From contig DASTOM010000014.1 in assembly GCA_035762545.1 (NCBI GenBank), positions 36,505 through 100,504 on the forward strand: a stretch of 64,000 nucleotides of DNA. The letters are read 5' to 3'. Positions 24,215 through 32,422 of the stretch are shown here, piece after piece. A model generated the notes under the pieces. That model searched no databases. It was given only the letters and a program-made list of their open reading frames with translations, and was not told where the DNA came from. Origin of the DNA: JANQRA01 sp035762545 (GTDB lineage: Bacteria; Actinomycetota; Acidimicrobiia; Spongiisociales; ZC4RG35). The number at the start of each line of letters is the position of its first letter. The stretch's first letter is position 1. Made by a program: the position numbers and the translations under genes.

Positions 24215-24598
24215 TTATTCCTCTTCGTCGGCGGCGAGCGCCGCCGGGGCCATCGCCAGGGCGGCACGAAGCTCGGCGGCGTTGATCGGCTTGAGTACCG
24301 ACGCGTCGGCACCGGCGCGTCTGGCCAGGAACTCGTCAGCCTTGCGATCGAGGAGGAGGACGGTTCGGGGCCGGTCCAACTCGTCGGTGGCCTGGCGAAT
24401 CGAACGAACCACGGCCATTCCACCCTTGCTCCCTACCTGGAGATCGACGATCACCGCGTCGAGCCTCGATTCCGCGAGTCGGTCGCTGACCGATCTGGGG
24501 TCGGCGGTCTCCTCGATCTGCCAGGAACCTACCGAGAGGGCAGAGCGGACCTCGTTGGTGACCCACTCACCATCGGCGACCACGAGAACTGTTGGCAT
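24215..24598 (-). CDS. Stand-alone receiver-domain protein
   Basis: A 127-residue CheY-like domain without an output domain. The phospho-acceptor candidate is Asp in DAVIVDLQ near residue 52, and the conserved lysine is in VLKPI near 103. The acidic pocket is reduced: the usual paired Asp/Glu is VVADGE, and the Thr/Ser position reads LLLD. The C-terminus is Ala- and Glu-rich. ATG 24598 begins the domain (PTVLVVADGE), and the longer upstream frame overlaps the promoter of the divergent NfeD gene. No kinase is adjacent. The gap 24082-24214 shows no gene. Confidence 0.75.
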   Translation of the reverse strand: MPTVLVVADGEWVTNEVRSALSVGSWQIEETADPRSVSDRLAESRLDAVIVDLQVGSKGGMAVVRSIRQATDELDRPRTVLLLDRKADEFLARRAGADASVLKPINAAELRAALAMAPAALAADEEE

Positions 24599-24707
24599 CG
24601 GCCCGAGACGATAGCGCTGGGTCTGCCGCAACCGTTCTGTACAGGAGTGGGCGACATCCAATCCGCACAGAACGGTAGGGGTCCCGTCGGTCCTAACCTT
24701 TCCCGCC

Positions 24708-25919
24708 GTGCGGCGTCTCCTGTTTCTGAGTGTGGTCTGCCTACTCGCAGTGTCGGCGTGTGCCGAAGCCGAAGGCGGTGGCATCGATGTCATCGATGTC
24801 AGCGGCCCTCTGGACGCCAGTGCTCTCGAGTTCATCCACGACTCGATCGAGCTCGGGGCCGAGATCGGTCAGGAGCTCACCGTCATCCAGTTGAACTCGA
24901 AGGCGGTTCTCGATCGAGGTGCCTTCGACCGGCTTTCAGCGCTTGTCAAGGAGCCTCCGCTGCCCGTCGCGGTGTGGGTCGGCCCGTCGCCGGCATTCGC
25001 CTACGGAGCAGCCGCGGAGCTGCCCAAGATGGCGAGCCAGGCGGCCATCGCCCCACCTGGATCGCAACTCGGGCATTTCGAGCCACGGATCCTGGGAGAG
25101 GACGCCTTCGAGACCGATCAGATACTCACTCCGGAAGAGACCGGTCTCGTCCCCCAGCCGGGGCTCCGCCAGTACATCCAGATCCTCAACGGCGCCGAGT
25201 TCAGGACCGCCAATGGCACCGTCATCGTCTCGACCATCGAGGAGTTCGAAGGCGGCGTCACGACCAAACAGGTCACGTTCCGCAAGCCCGATCTGGGAAC
25301 CCGATTCTTCCGGCTCGCCGTGACCCCGGAAGCCACGTTCTTCTTCCTGGTCATCGGTCTGACGATCGCCGTCTTCGAGTTCTATGCCCTCGGCCCCGGG
25401 GTCGCTGCCGGAGTCGCCTCCTTGTCGCTCATCCTCGCCGGGTGGGGTGTGGCGACACTGCCCGTGCACTGGTGGGCCTTGGCTCTCGTCGCTATCTCCT
25501 TCGTCGTGCTCGTCGCCGCCCACCAGCGAGGCGGGTTGGTTGGATTCACCCTGATTGGTGCGATCGGTCTCCAGGTCGCGGGGATGTTCCTCATCGACGG
25601 GGGCGGGCAGATCGATCCCCGGTGGTGGCTGGTGCTGCCGTCGGTTCTCGGGGTCCTCTTCTTCTTCCTCCTGGCAATGCCGACCGTGCAACGCGCTCGT
25701 TTGTCCACCGACACGATCGGTCGGGATTCCCTCGTCGGAGAGCCCGGTGTGGCCCTCGTCGACTTCAACCCCGACGGTCTCGTCGAGGTGCGCGGCGCTC
25801 GTTGGAGGGGTACCGCACATCGTGAGGCCGGCATCAAGGAAGGCGACACGGTCTCGGTCACTGGGGTCGACGGTCTCTACCTCGAAGTCGACCGTTCGGA
25901 GACAGTCCGCGAAACATAA
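24708..25919 (+). CDS. NfeD-family membrane protein with degenerate ClpP-class protease domain
   Basis: A 403-residue long-form NfeD-like protein. It has an N-terminal signal with a lipobox-like LAVSAC (Cys about 18), a ClpP/SppA-like domain to about residue 200, a cluster of about four or five membrane helices (about 205-325), and a C-terminal OB-fold NfeD domain (LVGEPGVALVDFNPDGLVEVRG...). The usual serine-nucleophile motif after WVGPSG, AASAG, is replaced here: WVGPSPAFAYGAAAEL has no serine at that position. The protease part is probably inactive. TAACCT lies 8 bases before the GTG start. Confidence 0.82.
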   Translation: MRRLLFLSVVCLLAVSACAEAEGGGIDVIDVSGPLDASALEFIHDSIELGAEIGQELTVIQLNSKAVLDRGAFDRLSALVKEPPLPVAVWVGPSPAFAYGAAAELPKMASQAAIAPPGSQLGHFEPRILGEDAFETDQILTPEETGLVPQPGLRQYIQILNGAEFRTANGTVIVSTIEEFEGGVTTKQVTFRKPDLGTRFFRLAVTPEATFFFLVIGLTIAVFEFYALGPGVAAGVASLSLILAGWGVATLPVHWWALALVAISFVVLVAAHQRGGLVGFTLIGAIGLQVAGMFLIDGGGQIDPRWWLVLPSVLGVLFFFLLAMPTVQRARLSTDTIGRDSLVGEPGVALVDFNPDGLVEVRGARWRGTAHREAGIKEGDTVSVTGVDGLYLEVDRSETVRET

Positions 25920-26009
25920 GCAGGCGGTCTTTCACATTCTCCCTTGAACCGACGTTCATATTTCGTTAGCTTCGGCCCGGTTGTCGCAAGCAAGCGGGAG
26001 GAAACGAGG

Positions 26010-26258
26010 TTGTCCCACTCAGACGAATGGCAGCTGGACGCGCTATGTCGTGGGAACCACGCCTACCTCTTCTTTCCCCCTTCGACTTTCGAGAGAAAGG
26101 ACGAGAGGGAACGACGCGAGATGAAGGCAAAGGCCATCTGCGGGGTGTGCCCGGTCCAGGACCCATGCTCACGGCATGCAATGAGCATCCGTGAGCCTTT
26201 TGGTATCTGGGGCGGTCTCACTGAGGTGGAAAGGAGAACATCCGCGGTAGCTGGCTGA
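26010..26258 (+). CDS. WhiB-family iron-sulfur regulator
   Basis: An 82-residue WhiB-like protein. The [4Fe-4S] ligands are Cys in DALCRG, the pair in CGVCPV, and Cys in DPCSRHAM. The beta-turn GIWGGL follows, with a basic C-terminus (EVERRTSAVAG). The start is TTG 26010, because GGGAGGAAACGAGG precedes it and the protein then begins SHSDEWQLDALC as expected. Earlier in-frame codons give an extension without family features. WhiB proteins partner with sigma factors and are specific to Actinomycetota and their phages. Confidence 0.93.
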   Translation: MSHSDEWQLDALCRGNHAYLFFPPSTFERKDERERREMKAKAICGVCPVQDPCSRHAMSIREPFGIWGGLTEVERRTSAVAG

Positions 26259-26283
26259 AGGTTCCCTTGCCTGGCGACTGGGC

Positions 26284-28038
26284 TCACCGAATGTGGCGGA
26301 CATCTCCGCGGCGTGAGGTGAGCCCTTCCTTATCGGTCCACTCGAGGATGGGGACCACGTACTTTCGGGACAGCCCGACCTGATCCCGAAACTCCGCGAC
26401 GGTGAACTCCGCGTCCAGCCCCCGCATCACGGCCACGATCTCCTCGAGCTGCTTCGGCCGGTAGACGAGACCGGGTGCGATCCGAACCAGCTCCCCCTCA
26501 CGTATGAGGTGGGCCAACACCTCCGGGTCGAGACCGAGATCGTTCTCCGCCGGCACGGCCAGGCTCTCCTCGATTCGATCACGGGCGGCCTTCCACGCCG
26601 CATCCTGGTCGCTACCCAGTCTTCCTTCATGGCCGAATGCTGCGACTGTCGGCCCATCGCGCCTCAGATCGGTGGACCCGTCGACGATCATCTCGGCGAG
26701 CTCTCCGGTCACTCCCAGACGTGTAGCTAGTGTCGCCAGCGGCAGACCGGGACGAAGAGGATTCGTCAGGTGTTCCTCCCGCACGAGCTGGACAGCTCTG
26801 CGCGTCAGCTGCTCGCTGAATGCGGGATCAACCGCGGTGTCCCCCACGGTCAGGGCAGACGTTGGCCGCCCTCCACCGCTGTGGGCGGCGAGCCGGGAAA
26901 GGGAATCGGTGCCCCGGGCTGCGAGCAGCCGACTGGCGATGGCATCAGGCGGCTCGACAGCGGCGACGCCCGGGACTCGAGCAAGAGCCTTTCGTGTCTT
27001 CCCCGGCCCGGGATCCACGACCGTCCCGCCGGCCACCACCAACTTGCGGCCGGTGTCCCTGACGATGAAGCGGTCGCCGACGGCGAGGGCGAGAGGTCGG
27101 TCGAGAGCGAACAACGCGGCGCCGCCTTCCAGTCCGGTGATGACGGCGCTGTGGGCAGAAGACCCTATGTGGAGCTGATATGCGCCGCGCTGGTCGAAGT
27201 CCTCCACGAAACGGGCGGTGCGAATCCGGGCTGCGAACCGTTTGGAGAGAACCCACTGCTCCGGGAGCCCTACCATCTCACCTCTTTCCACCGCCCTGTG
27301 GTCGACCCCGGAGAGATTCAGGGCAACCCTTCGCCCCGGGGATACCCGATCGGACGACTTCTCGTGACTCTGGATCGAGCGCACCCTCGCGGTGGCCCCG
27401 TGTGGATAGATGACCACCTGGTCGTCGACGGCCAGCCAGCTGTCGAGGAGGCTCCCGGTGACCACCGTCCCGGCACCAGGTACCGGGAACGAGCGGTCTA
27501 CCCACATCCGGGGCCGGCCGTTGGCCGGTGGGTCGTCGGGCAGGACAGCGGCCAGCTCGTCGAGCAGGATGTCGATTCCGATTCCCTCCGTCCCTGACAC
27601 CCTCACGATCGGGGAGCCTTCGAGCGAGGTCCCCACGAGACGATCTTCGATTTCGACCTCGGCCACGTCCGCGAGCTCAGGATCGACCGTGTCCACTTTC
27701 GTCAGGGCGATGACCGCCCGGGACACATCGAGGAGGTCGAGAACGGCGAGGTGCTCCTCGGACTGTGGCATCCACCCTTCGTCTGCGGCGACGACGAAGA
27801 GAGCAACATCGATGGCTTCGATGCCCGCCAGCATGTTCTTCAGGTACCTCTCGTGTCCCGGGACGTCGACGAAAGACGCCTCTCGTCCGTCCGGCAAGGT
27901 GGTCCAGGCAAAGCCGAGATCGATCGTCAATCCCCTCGTTTGCTCCTCCTGCCAGCGGTCGGGATTACGTCCCGTGATCGCCTGTATGAGCGTCGACTTT
28001 CCGTGGTCGACGTGACCAGCGGTGCCAATCAGAGGCAT
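26284..28038 (-). CDS. selB: Selenocysteine-specific translation elongation factor SelB
   Basis: SelB carries selenocysteyl-tRNA to UGA codons marked by a SECIS hairpin. The protein has 584 residues. The GTPase domain has GTAGHVDHGKSTL at residue 5, the switch RGLTIDLGFAW, DVPGHERY and LTKVD. Beta-barrel domains follow to about residue 340, then winged-helix repeats for SECIS RNA binding (the last contains FTVAEFRDQVGLSRKYVVPILEW). ATG 28038 is the family start. The frame is open much further upstream within selA but is not SelB there. It overlaps selA by 10 bases. Confidence 0.95.
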   Translation of the reverse strand: MPLIGTAGHVDHGKSTLIQAITGRNPDRWQEEQTRGLTIDLGFAWTTLPDGREASFVDVPGHERYLKNMLAGIEAIDVALFVVAADEGWMPQSEEHLAVLDLLDVSRAVIALTKVDTVDPELADVAEVEIEDRLVGTSLEGSPIVRVSGTEGIGIDILLDELAAVLPDDPPANGRPRMWVDRSFPVPGAGTVVTGSLLDSWLAVDDQVVIYPHGATARVRSIQSHEKSSDRVSPGRRVALNLSGVDHRAVERGEMVGLPEQWVLSKRFAARIRTARFVEDFDQRGAYQLHIGSSAHSAVITGLEGGAALFALDRPLALAVGDRFIVRDTGRKLVVAGGTVVDPGPGKTRKALARVPGVAAVEPPDAIASRLLAARGTDSLSRLAAHSGGGRPTSALTVGDTAVDPAFSEQLTRRAVQLVREEHLTNPLRPGLPLATLATRLGVTGELAEMIVDGSTDLRRDGPTVAAFGHEGRLGSDQDAAWKAARDRIEESLAVPAENDLGLDPEVLAHLIREGELVRIAPGLVYRPKQLEEIVAVMRGLDAEFTVAEFRDQVGLSRKYVVPILEWTDKEGLTSRRGDVRHIR

Positions 28039-29354
28039 GCGGCCAGCACCGCGGCGAGTCGGTTGTCGTCCTCCGGATCGACAGCACGCAGGTCGACCAC
28101 GAGATCGCCGGCGTCGCGCCGGGCCAGGACCGGGGGGTCGGCGTCCAGGAGTGGTTCGAACATGTCCTGTCGACCTTCGATCCGCAGTACAGGTGTCGGG
28201 ATCTCGACACCGGCTGCGCTTCCGGCGCCAACCATGGAGCTCGCCGGCACGACCGTCCCGGTCACGACAGACGCCAGCCGCGACACCCTGTCCTCGAGGG
28301 TCTCGTATCGGGTGAGCGCCTGACGCCAGAACGGAATTCGTTCGGGGTCCCCGGCCAGATATGCCTCCAGAGTGGCCTCGAGACCTGCGTACACGGAACC
28401 ATCGACCCGGAGTGCGCGGGTGAGTGGGTGCGATCGAAGCCGGGCGATCTGGACGGCGGACCCGACGATCACACCGGCCTGAGGGCCTCCCAGGAGCTTG
28501 TCCCCGCTGAACATGACGATGTCGGCACCGGCTGCGAGTGACTGTCGCACCGCCGGCTCCGAGAGGATCCACGCCGGCACCCAACTGGCATCGGAGTCGA
28601 GGAGCCCCGACCCGACATCGAATATGAGGGGCAGGGAGCGCTCGGAAGCGAGGCTGGCCAACTGCTCGAGCGAGGCCTCCTCGGTGAACCCTTCGACCCT
28701 GTAGTTCGACGGGTGCACCTTGAGGATGGCACCGCACCCGTGAACCTGGGCGGCGGTTTGATAGTCACCGATCTTGGTGCGGTTCGTGGTGCCCACTTCG
28801 ACCAACTGAGCCCCGCTGACGGTCATCACATCGGGTAGCCGGTACGACCCACCGATTTCGATGAGCTCCCCGCGGGATACCGGAACCGCCAACCCGCTGC
28901 TGGTCGCCGCGAGAGTCAACAGGAGTGCCGCAGCGTTGTTGTTGACGACGAGCGCGTCCTCGGCACCGGTGAGTTGGGACAGCAGGTTGGCGACTTGGAC
29001 GCCCCGGGAACCCCGGGACCCGGTGGACAGGTCGAGTTCGGTGTTGCTGTAACCGGTGGCCACGCCCAGGGCTCGTTGCGCAGCTTCCAAGGACCAGGGG
29101 GCCCGGCCGAGGTTCGTGTGGAGCAGCACGCCGCTCGCATTGAGTACCGACGTCGCTCCACTCCGTTCGATCCGACGCACCGCAGCCTGTGCCTCGGTGG
29201 AGACATCGAACGTCTCGCCTCGGGCCATCGCGGCCCTGGCCTCCTCGATGACGCCTCGTACGGTCACCACCACGACAGCGCGGGGCAGGGCGGTCTCGAC
29301 CTGATTCACCACGCTGTCGACGGACGGCAGGTCCCGGAACGGGTTGTCGCTCAC
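28029..29354 (-). CDS. selA: L-seryl-tRNA(Sec) selenium transferase SelA
   Basis: SelA is a PLP enzyme that converts seryl-tRNA(Sec) to selenocysteyl-tRNA(Sec). It has 441 residues. Diagnostic stretches are VLNASGVLLHTNLGRAPW, YSNTELDLSTGSRGSR, ALVVNNNAAALLLTL, HPSNYRVEGFTEE and the PLP lysine in FSGDKLLGGPQAGVIVG. GTG 29354 begins SDNPFRDLPSVDSVV, as in homologues. CAAACT 7 bases upstream suggests a leaderless transcript. It forms an operon with selB. Neither selD nor the tRNA-Sec gene is in this window. Confidence 0.95.
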   Translation of the reverse strand: MSDNPFRDLPSVDSVVNQVETALPRAVVVVTVRGVIEEARAAMARGETFDVSTEAQAAVRRIERSGATSVLNASGVLLHTNLGRAPWSLEAAQRALGVATGYSNTELDLSTGSRGSRGVQVANLLSQLTGAEDALVVNNNAAALLLTLAATSSGLAVPVSRGELIEIGGSYRLPDVMTVSGAQLVEVGTTNRTKIGDYQTAAQVHGCGAILKVHPSNYRVEGFTEEASLEQLASLASERSLPLIFDVGSGLLDSDASWVPAWILSEPAVRQSLAAGADIVMFSGDKLLGGPQAGVIVGSAVQIARLRSHPLTRALRVDGSVYAGLEATLEAYLAGDPERIPFWRQALTRYETLEDRVSRLASVVTGTVVPASSMVGAGSAAGVEIPTPVLRIEGRQDMFEPLLDADPPVLARRDAGDLVVDLRAVDPEDDNRLAAVLAACL

Positions 29355-29393
29355 GTCGGCGAGTTTGCCAGGTCTGCTCCGTAGGATGGCCCG

Positions 29394-30062
29394 GTGCCTG
29401 TGCCGGACCCTGCTGCCACCGTCCTTCTCCTGCGTCCGTCTGAAGGTCGGTACCAGGTCCTGATGGTGCAGAGAAACAGTCGTGGCTTCTTTGGCAGCCT
29501 TCTCGTGTTCCCGGGTGGCGGCGTCCACCGATTCGACTCCGATTCCGACAGCTTCGCCGAGGACGACCTCGCCCATCGCCGGGCAGCCCTTCGTGAGCTG
29601 GCCGAGGAGACCGGAATTCTCCTCACCACTGAAGGAGCGATCAGTGCCCCACGTCTCAAGGACGCCGAGTTGTATACCTGGATGGACGAGATGGGACATC
29701 GGGCCGCGGTAGACGACCTGACCATGGTGTCCCGCTGGGTCACGCCCACCGGCGCACCCCGCCGCTTCGACACGCGTTTCTATCTGGTCGGCTGCGACTA
29801 TGCACCCGAAGTCGTGATCGACACCGACGAGTTGGTTTCCCATCAATGGATCGACCCGGCCGCGGCCCTCGATCGTCATGCGGCCGGCGACCTGGAGATG
29901 ATGCTTCCCACGCTGGCGCACCTGCGTTGGCTGTCCCGCTGGACTTCGATCGACGATGCGGTCGCCTCGGCAGCCGGCGCCGATGGGCGGACCGCAATAC
30001 GACCGGACCGGGCTGAGGATGGCTCCTTCATCCCGGTTCACATCCCGGTAGTCGCCGAATGA
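29394..30062 (+). CDS. Nudix hydrolase (NUDT19-like)
   Basis: A 222-residue Nudix-family pyrophosphatase. The Nudix helix is present though split by an insertion: GGGVHRFDSD..., then RRAALRELAEETGILL around residues 62-78, with the catalytic REx2E pattern in RELAEE. The N-terminus AATVLLLRPSEGRYQVLMVQR and RRFDTRFYLV resemble the NUDT19 group, which acts on CoA derivatives. TAGGAT lies 6 bases before the GTG, so the gene looks leaderless. It overlaps the next gene as ATGA. The substrate is not known. Confidence 0.88.
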   Translation: MPVPDPAATVLLLRPSEGRYQVLMVQRNSRGFFGSLLVFPGGGVHRFDSDSDSFAEDDLAHRRAALRELAEETGILLTTEGAISAPRLKDAELYTWMDEMGHRAAVDDLTMVSRWVTPTGAPRRFDTRFYLVGCDYAPEVVIDTDELVSHQWIDPAAALDRHAAGDLEMMLPTLAHLRWLSRWTSIDDAVASAAGADGRTAIRPDRAEDGSFIPVHIPVVAE

Positions 30063-30832
30063 AGATCGATCGCGTCCTAGCCAACAATCCGGGCCCTTTC
30101 ACCGGGCCCGGCACCAACACCTGGCTACTCGACGACGGTGCCGGTTCGGTGGTGGTCATCGACCCGGGACCGGTCGACAGCAACCACGCCAGCGCGATCT
30201 ACGAGGCTCTCGGCGGCCGAAATCTGGTGGCGGTTCTCGTGACACACACCCACTCCGACCATGCGCCGTTGGCGAATCCGCTGGCCAGGGAAATGGGAGT
30301 CCCAGCAGTCGGCCACGCTCGGGGGCCGCAGTTCGAACCATCGATCCGACTCCTGGACGGTGCCGTCTTCGACGTCGGGGAGCTAGCCCTCCGAGTAGTC
30401 CACACGCCGGGACACGCCGACGACCACCTGTGTTTCCGAGCTGAAAACGTCCTGTTCACCGGTGATCACATCATGGGTGGGTCCTCTGTGATGGTCGAGG
30501 ACATGGGTCCGTACATGGCCTCCCTCAAGAAGCTGCAAGGAACCGGGCTGGTGCGTCTCCACCCTGGACACGGCGACGATATGGAGGACCCGGACCAGGT
30601 CATCGAGTGGTATTTGATGCACCGTATTCAGAGACACGAGCAGATCTTCTCGGCCATCAGCGGGGGTGCCAGCACGATCGATGACGTCGTCGAGGTCGTT
30701 TACGCCGATGTCGACAGCGCGCTGCATCCTCTCGCCGCCCGGTCGGTTGCCGCACACGTCACATTGCTGAGTGACGAGGGACGGATAACCTTGGAGGGCG
30801 GCCGGTTGATCGCCCTCCCCCAGTCTCCATGA
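30059..30832 (+). CDS. Metallo-beta-lactamase-fold hydrolase (LACTB2-like)
   Basis: A 257-residue member of the MBL fold. The metal motif THTHSDHAPL is near residue 62, further ligands are His in VVHTPGHADDH, Asp in LFTGDHIMGGSS and His in LHPGHGDD. A helical winged C-terminal part (about 185-257) matches the LACTB2 group, whose members include endoribonucleases. It overlaps the Nudix gene and the M23 peptidase gene by 4 bases each, making a three-gene unit. Its reaction cannot be specified. Confidence 0.9.
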   Translation: MKIDRVLANNPGPFTGPGTNTWLLDDGAGSVVVIDPGPVDSNHASAIYEALGGRNLVAVLVTHTHSDHAPLANPLAREMGVPAVGHARGPQFEPSIRLLDGAVFDVGELALRVVHTPGHADDHLCFRAENVLFTGDHIMGGSSVMVEDMGPYMASLKKLQGTGLVRLHPGHGDDMEDPDQVIEWYLMHRIQRHEQIFSAISGGASTIDDVVEVVYADVDSALHPLAARSVAAHVTLLSDEGRITLEGGRLIALPQSP

Positions 30833-31956
30833 AACAACTCGTACGAATCCTCAGCGGTGTGCTGGTCTTGCTAGTCGCCATTCCCGCCCTGGCCCAGGTG
30901 ACGGATGAGGACATCGATCGCGCTCGAGATGAAGTGAACAGGATCACCGAGGAGTCGGCCGAGCTGGGTGAGGCGGTCATCGCCGCCTACGGCCGACAGG
31001 CAGCCCTCGACTATGAGATCGAGACTCTCGGGCAATCAATCGAGTTCGCAGAGGGTCGCATGGGCGAGACCGAGCAGCGGCTGGAGGAATTGGCCGTCGA
31101 GCTCTACATGGGATCGACCAGCGGAACCTCTCTGTCGATGCTTTTCAGCGCATCCGATCAGGGCTATCCCGCCGGGCTGGAGTACCTGCGTCAGGTGAGT
31201 GGCGTTGACGAGGGTGTGGTCGACCAGCTGCGTACCTACCGTGAGGAACTCGACCACCAGACAACCCGACTCGGCGAAGCACGCGACGAGCAAGTCGCCC
31301 TGGCCGCCGAGCTGGAACAGCTCTCCACCGAGCTCCAGGAGGACCTCGTCGCCGCACAACAGGTGTACGACGGACTGGTCCAGCGTCAAGCTGAGGAGGA
31401 AGCCGAAAGGCGTCGACAGGAGGAGATACGACGCCAGCAGGAGGAAGAACGTCGTCGTCAGGAAGCGGCGGCCGCCGCGGCGGCCGGGTCGGGATCGGGT
31501 GGGGGTGGGTCCACTGCCGCGACATCGCCGCGACCACCGGCGCCTCCGCCACCCCCCGCGGGAACCGGGGCGTGCCCCGTGGGAGGCGCCGTGTCTTTCA
31601 GCGACAGTTGGGGCGCTCCCCGTTCCGGCGGGCGCCGTCACAAAGGTGTGGACATGATCGCGGCGCGGGGAGTGCCGATCCTCGCCATCTTCTCTGGTCG
31701 GATCCAACGACTGTCGAACTCCTCACTCGGTGGGAAGTCGATCTATTTGGTATCCGACGCCGGCGATCGGTACTACTACGCCCACCTCGACGGCTTCAAC
31801 GTGACTGCCGGCCAGACCGTCGCAGCAGGTGATGTCATCGGATACAACGGTTCCACGGGGAATGCCCCCTCGTACCTTCCCCATCTCCACTTCGAGTACC
31901 ACCCCGGCGGCGGAGCAGCGGTCAACCCCTACCCGCTCGTCCGCGGCCTCTGCTGA
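30829..31956 (+). CDS. Secreted M23 peptidoglycan endopeptidase with coiled coil
   Basis: A 375-residue exported protein. It has a signal peptide ending at ALAQ (about residue 23) and a long coiled coil (about 25-215) that becomes very Gln/Glu/Arg-rich (RRRQEEIRRQQEEERRRQE). A Gly/Ser/Pro linker follows, then an M23 LytM-like domain from about residue 250. The zinc ligands are His and Asp in RRHKGVDM and the pair in HLHFEYH. This build is typical of NlpD/EnvC/RipA-type factors in cell division or wall turnover. The gene overlaps the metallo-hydrolase by ATGA. Confidence 0.93.
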   Translation: MKQLVRILSGVLVLLVAIPALAQVTDEDIDRARDEVNRITEESAELGEAVIAAYGRQAALDYEIETLGQSIEFAEGRMGETEQRLEELAVELYMGSTSGTSLSMLFSASDQGYPAGLEYLRQVSGVDEGVVDQLRTYREELDHQTTRLGEARDEQVALAAELEQLSTELQEDLVAAQQVYDGLVQRQAEEEAERRRQEEIRRQQEEERRRQEAAAAAAAGSGSGGGGSTAATSPRPPAPPPPPAGTGACPVGGAVSFSDSWGAPRSGGRRHKGVDMIAARGVPILAIFSGRIQRLSNSSLGGKSIYLVSDAGDRYYYAHLDGFNVTAGQTVAAGDVIGYNGSTGNAPSYLPHLHFEYHPGGGAAVNPYPLVRGLC

Positions 31957-31960
31957 TCGT

Positions 31961-32020
31961 GAGGGGGGCGACCCCCCTCCGGCCCTTCGGGCCCACCCCC
32001 CCGCAGCCTTCGGCTGTTTG
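31961..32020 (+). terminator. Three consecutive hairpins after the M23 gene
   Basis: Hairpin 1 is GAGGGGGG-CGA-CCCCCCTC (31961-31979). Hairpin 2 is GGCCC-TTC-GGGCC (31981-31993). Hairpin 3 is CAGCC-TTC-GGCTG (32004-32016) followed by TTTG. The third has the best terminator look. Confidence 0.6.
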
Positions 32021-32029
32021 AGCGTTGTG

Positions 32030-32173
32030 ACGGTTCGCTCTCTTCGAGTCTGCATGGCGTCTCGTCTGGCGGGACATGACGCAGGTTCGACATGACGAGC
32101 CACGGTTCGCTCTCTTCGAGTCCGCATGGCGTCTCGTCTGGCGGGACATGGCGCAGGTTCGACATGAGCGACA
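32030..32173. repeat. Two tandem 72-base repeats in a non-coding stretch
   Basis: The units begin at 32030 and 32102 with the same ACGGTTCGCTCTCTTCGAGT. They share about 66 bases with two substitutions (T/C near 32051 and A/G near 32079 against their second-copy partners) before diverging near the end. Short overlapping frames exist on both strands but none has a ribosome binding site or resembles a known protein. The function is unknown. Confidence 0.7.
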
Positions 32174-32422
32174 CGGTCGTCAACGCGAGGAAGGGACCCC
32201 GCCCGGGTCCCTTCTCACTGGAGCCTGTGTTGCCCCCACTCCCAGCACACACTCGCTAGGTGCACGTTCAGGTACGAATATTGGTCACGGAGAGTGGTTT
32301 TGCAATGACTGTTCGTGTTGGCATCCACTCGGACTAGTCCTTGACGAGAATGCCATTCCAGTCGGTGGTGCCGGTGCTGGCATCGCTAGGGTCTGCCGAC
32401 CTCATCGAGAGCAGGAGACAGC
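32174..32422 (+). other. Intergenic stretch before the RDD gene
   Basis: With the hairpins and the tandem repeat, this is the rest of a 466-base gap between the M23 and RDD genes. It holds a second hairpin, AAGGGACCC-CGCCC-GGGTCCCTT (32191-32213), which may end a short transcript across the repeats. The rest is lower in GC around 32265-32320. I see no gene and no tRNA cloverleaf here. Confidence 0.5.

Noticed and set aside
28039..30041. Long upstream extensions of the selB and selA frames
   Set aside because: The extra N-terminal residues are Arg- or Gly-rich shadows of selA and of the Nudix gene. Family alignments begin at 28038 and 29354.
32030..32173. CRISPR-like array
   Set aside because: There are only two units, the unit is 72 bases long with no unique spacers between copies, and no cas genes are nearby.
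31929..32252. Short repetitive frames on the minus strand across the tandem repeat
   Set aside because: They exist only because the repeat has no stop in those frames. Start signals are absent, and two different frames look equally open.
31957..32422. tRNA-Sec gene near selAB
   Set aside because: I looked for an extended acceptor stem, a long variable arm and a TCA anticodon in this gap and found none. The TTCGA runs here are part of the repeat.
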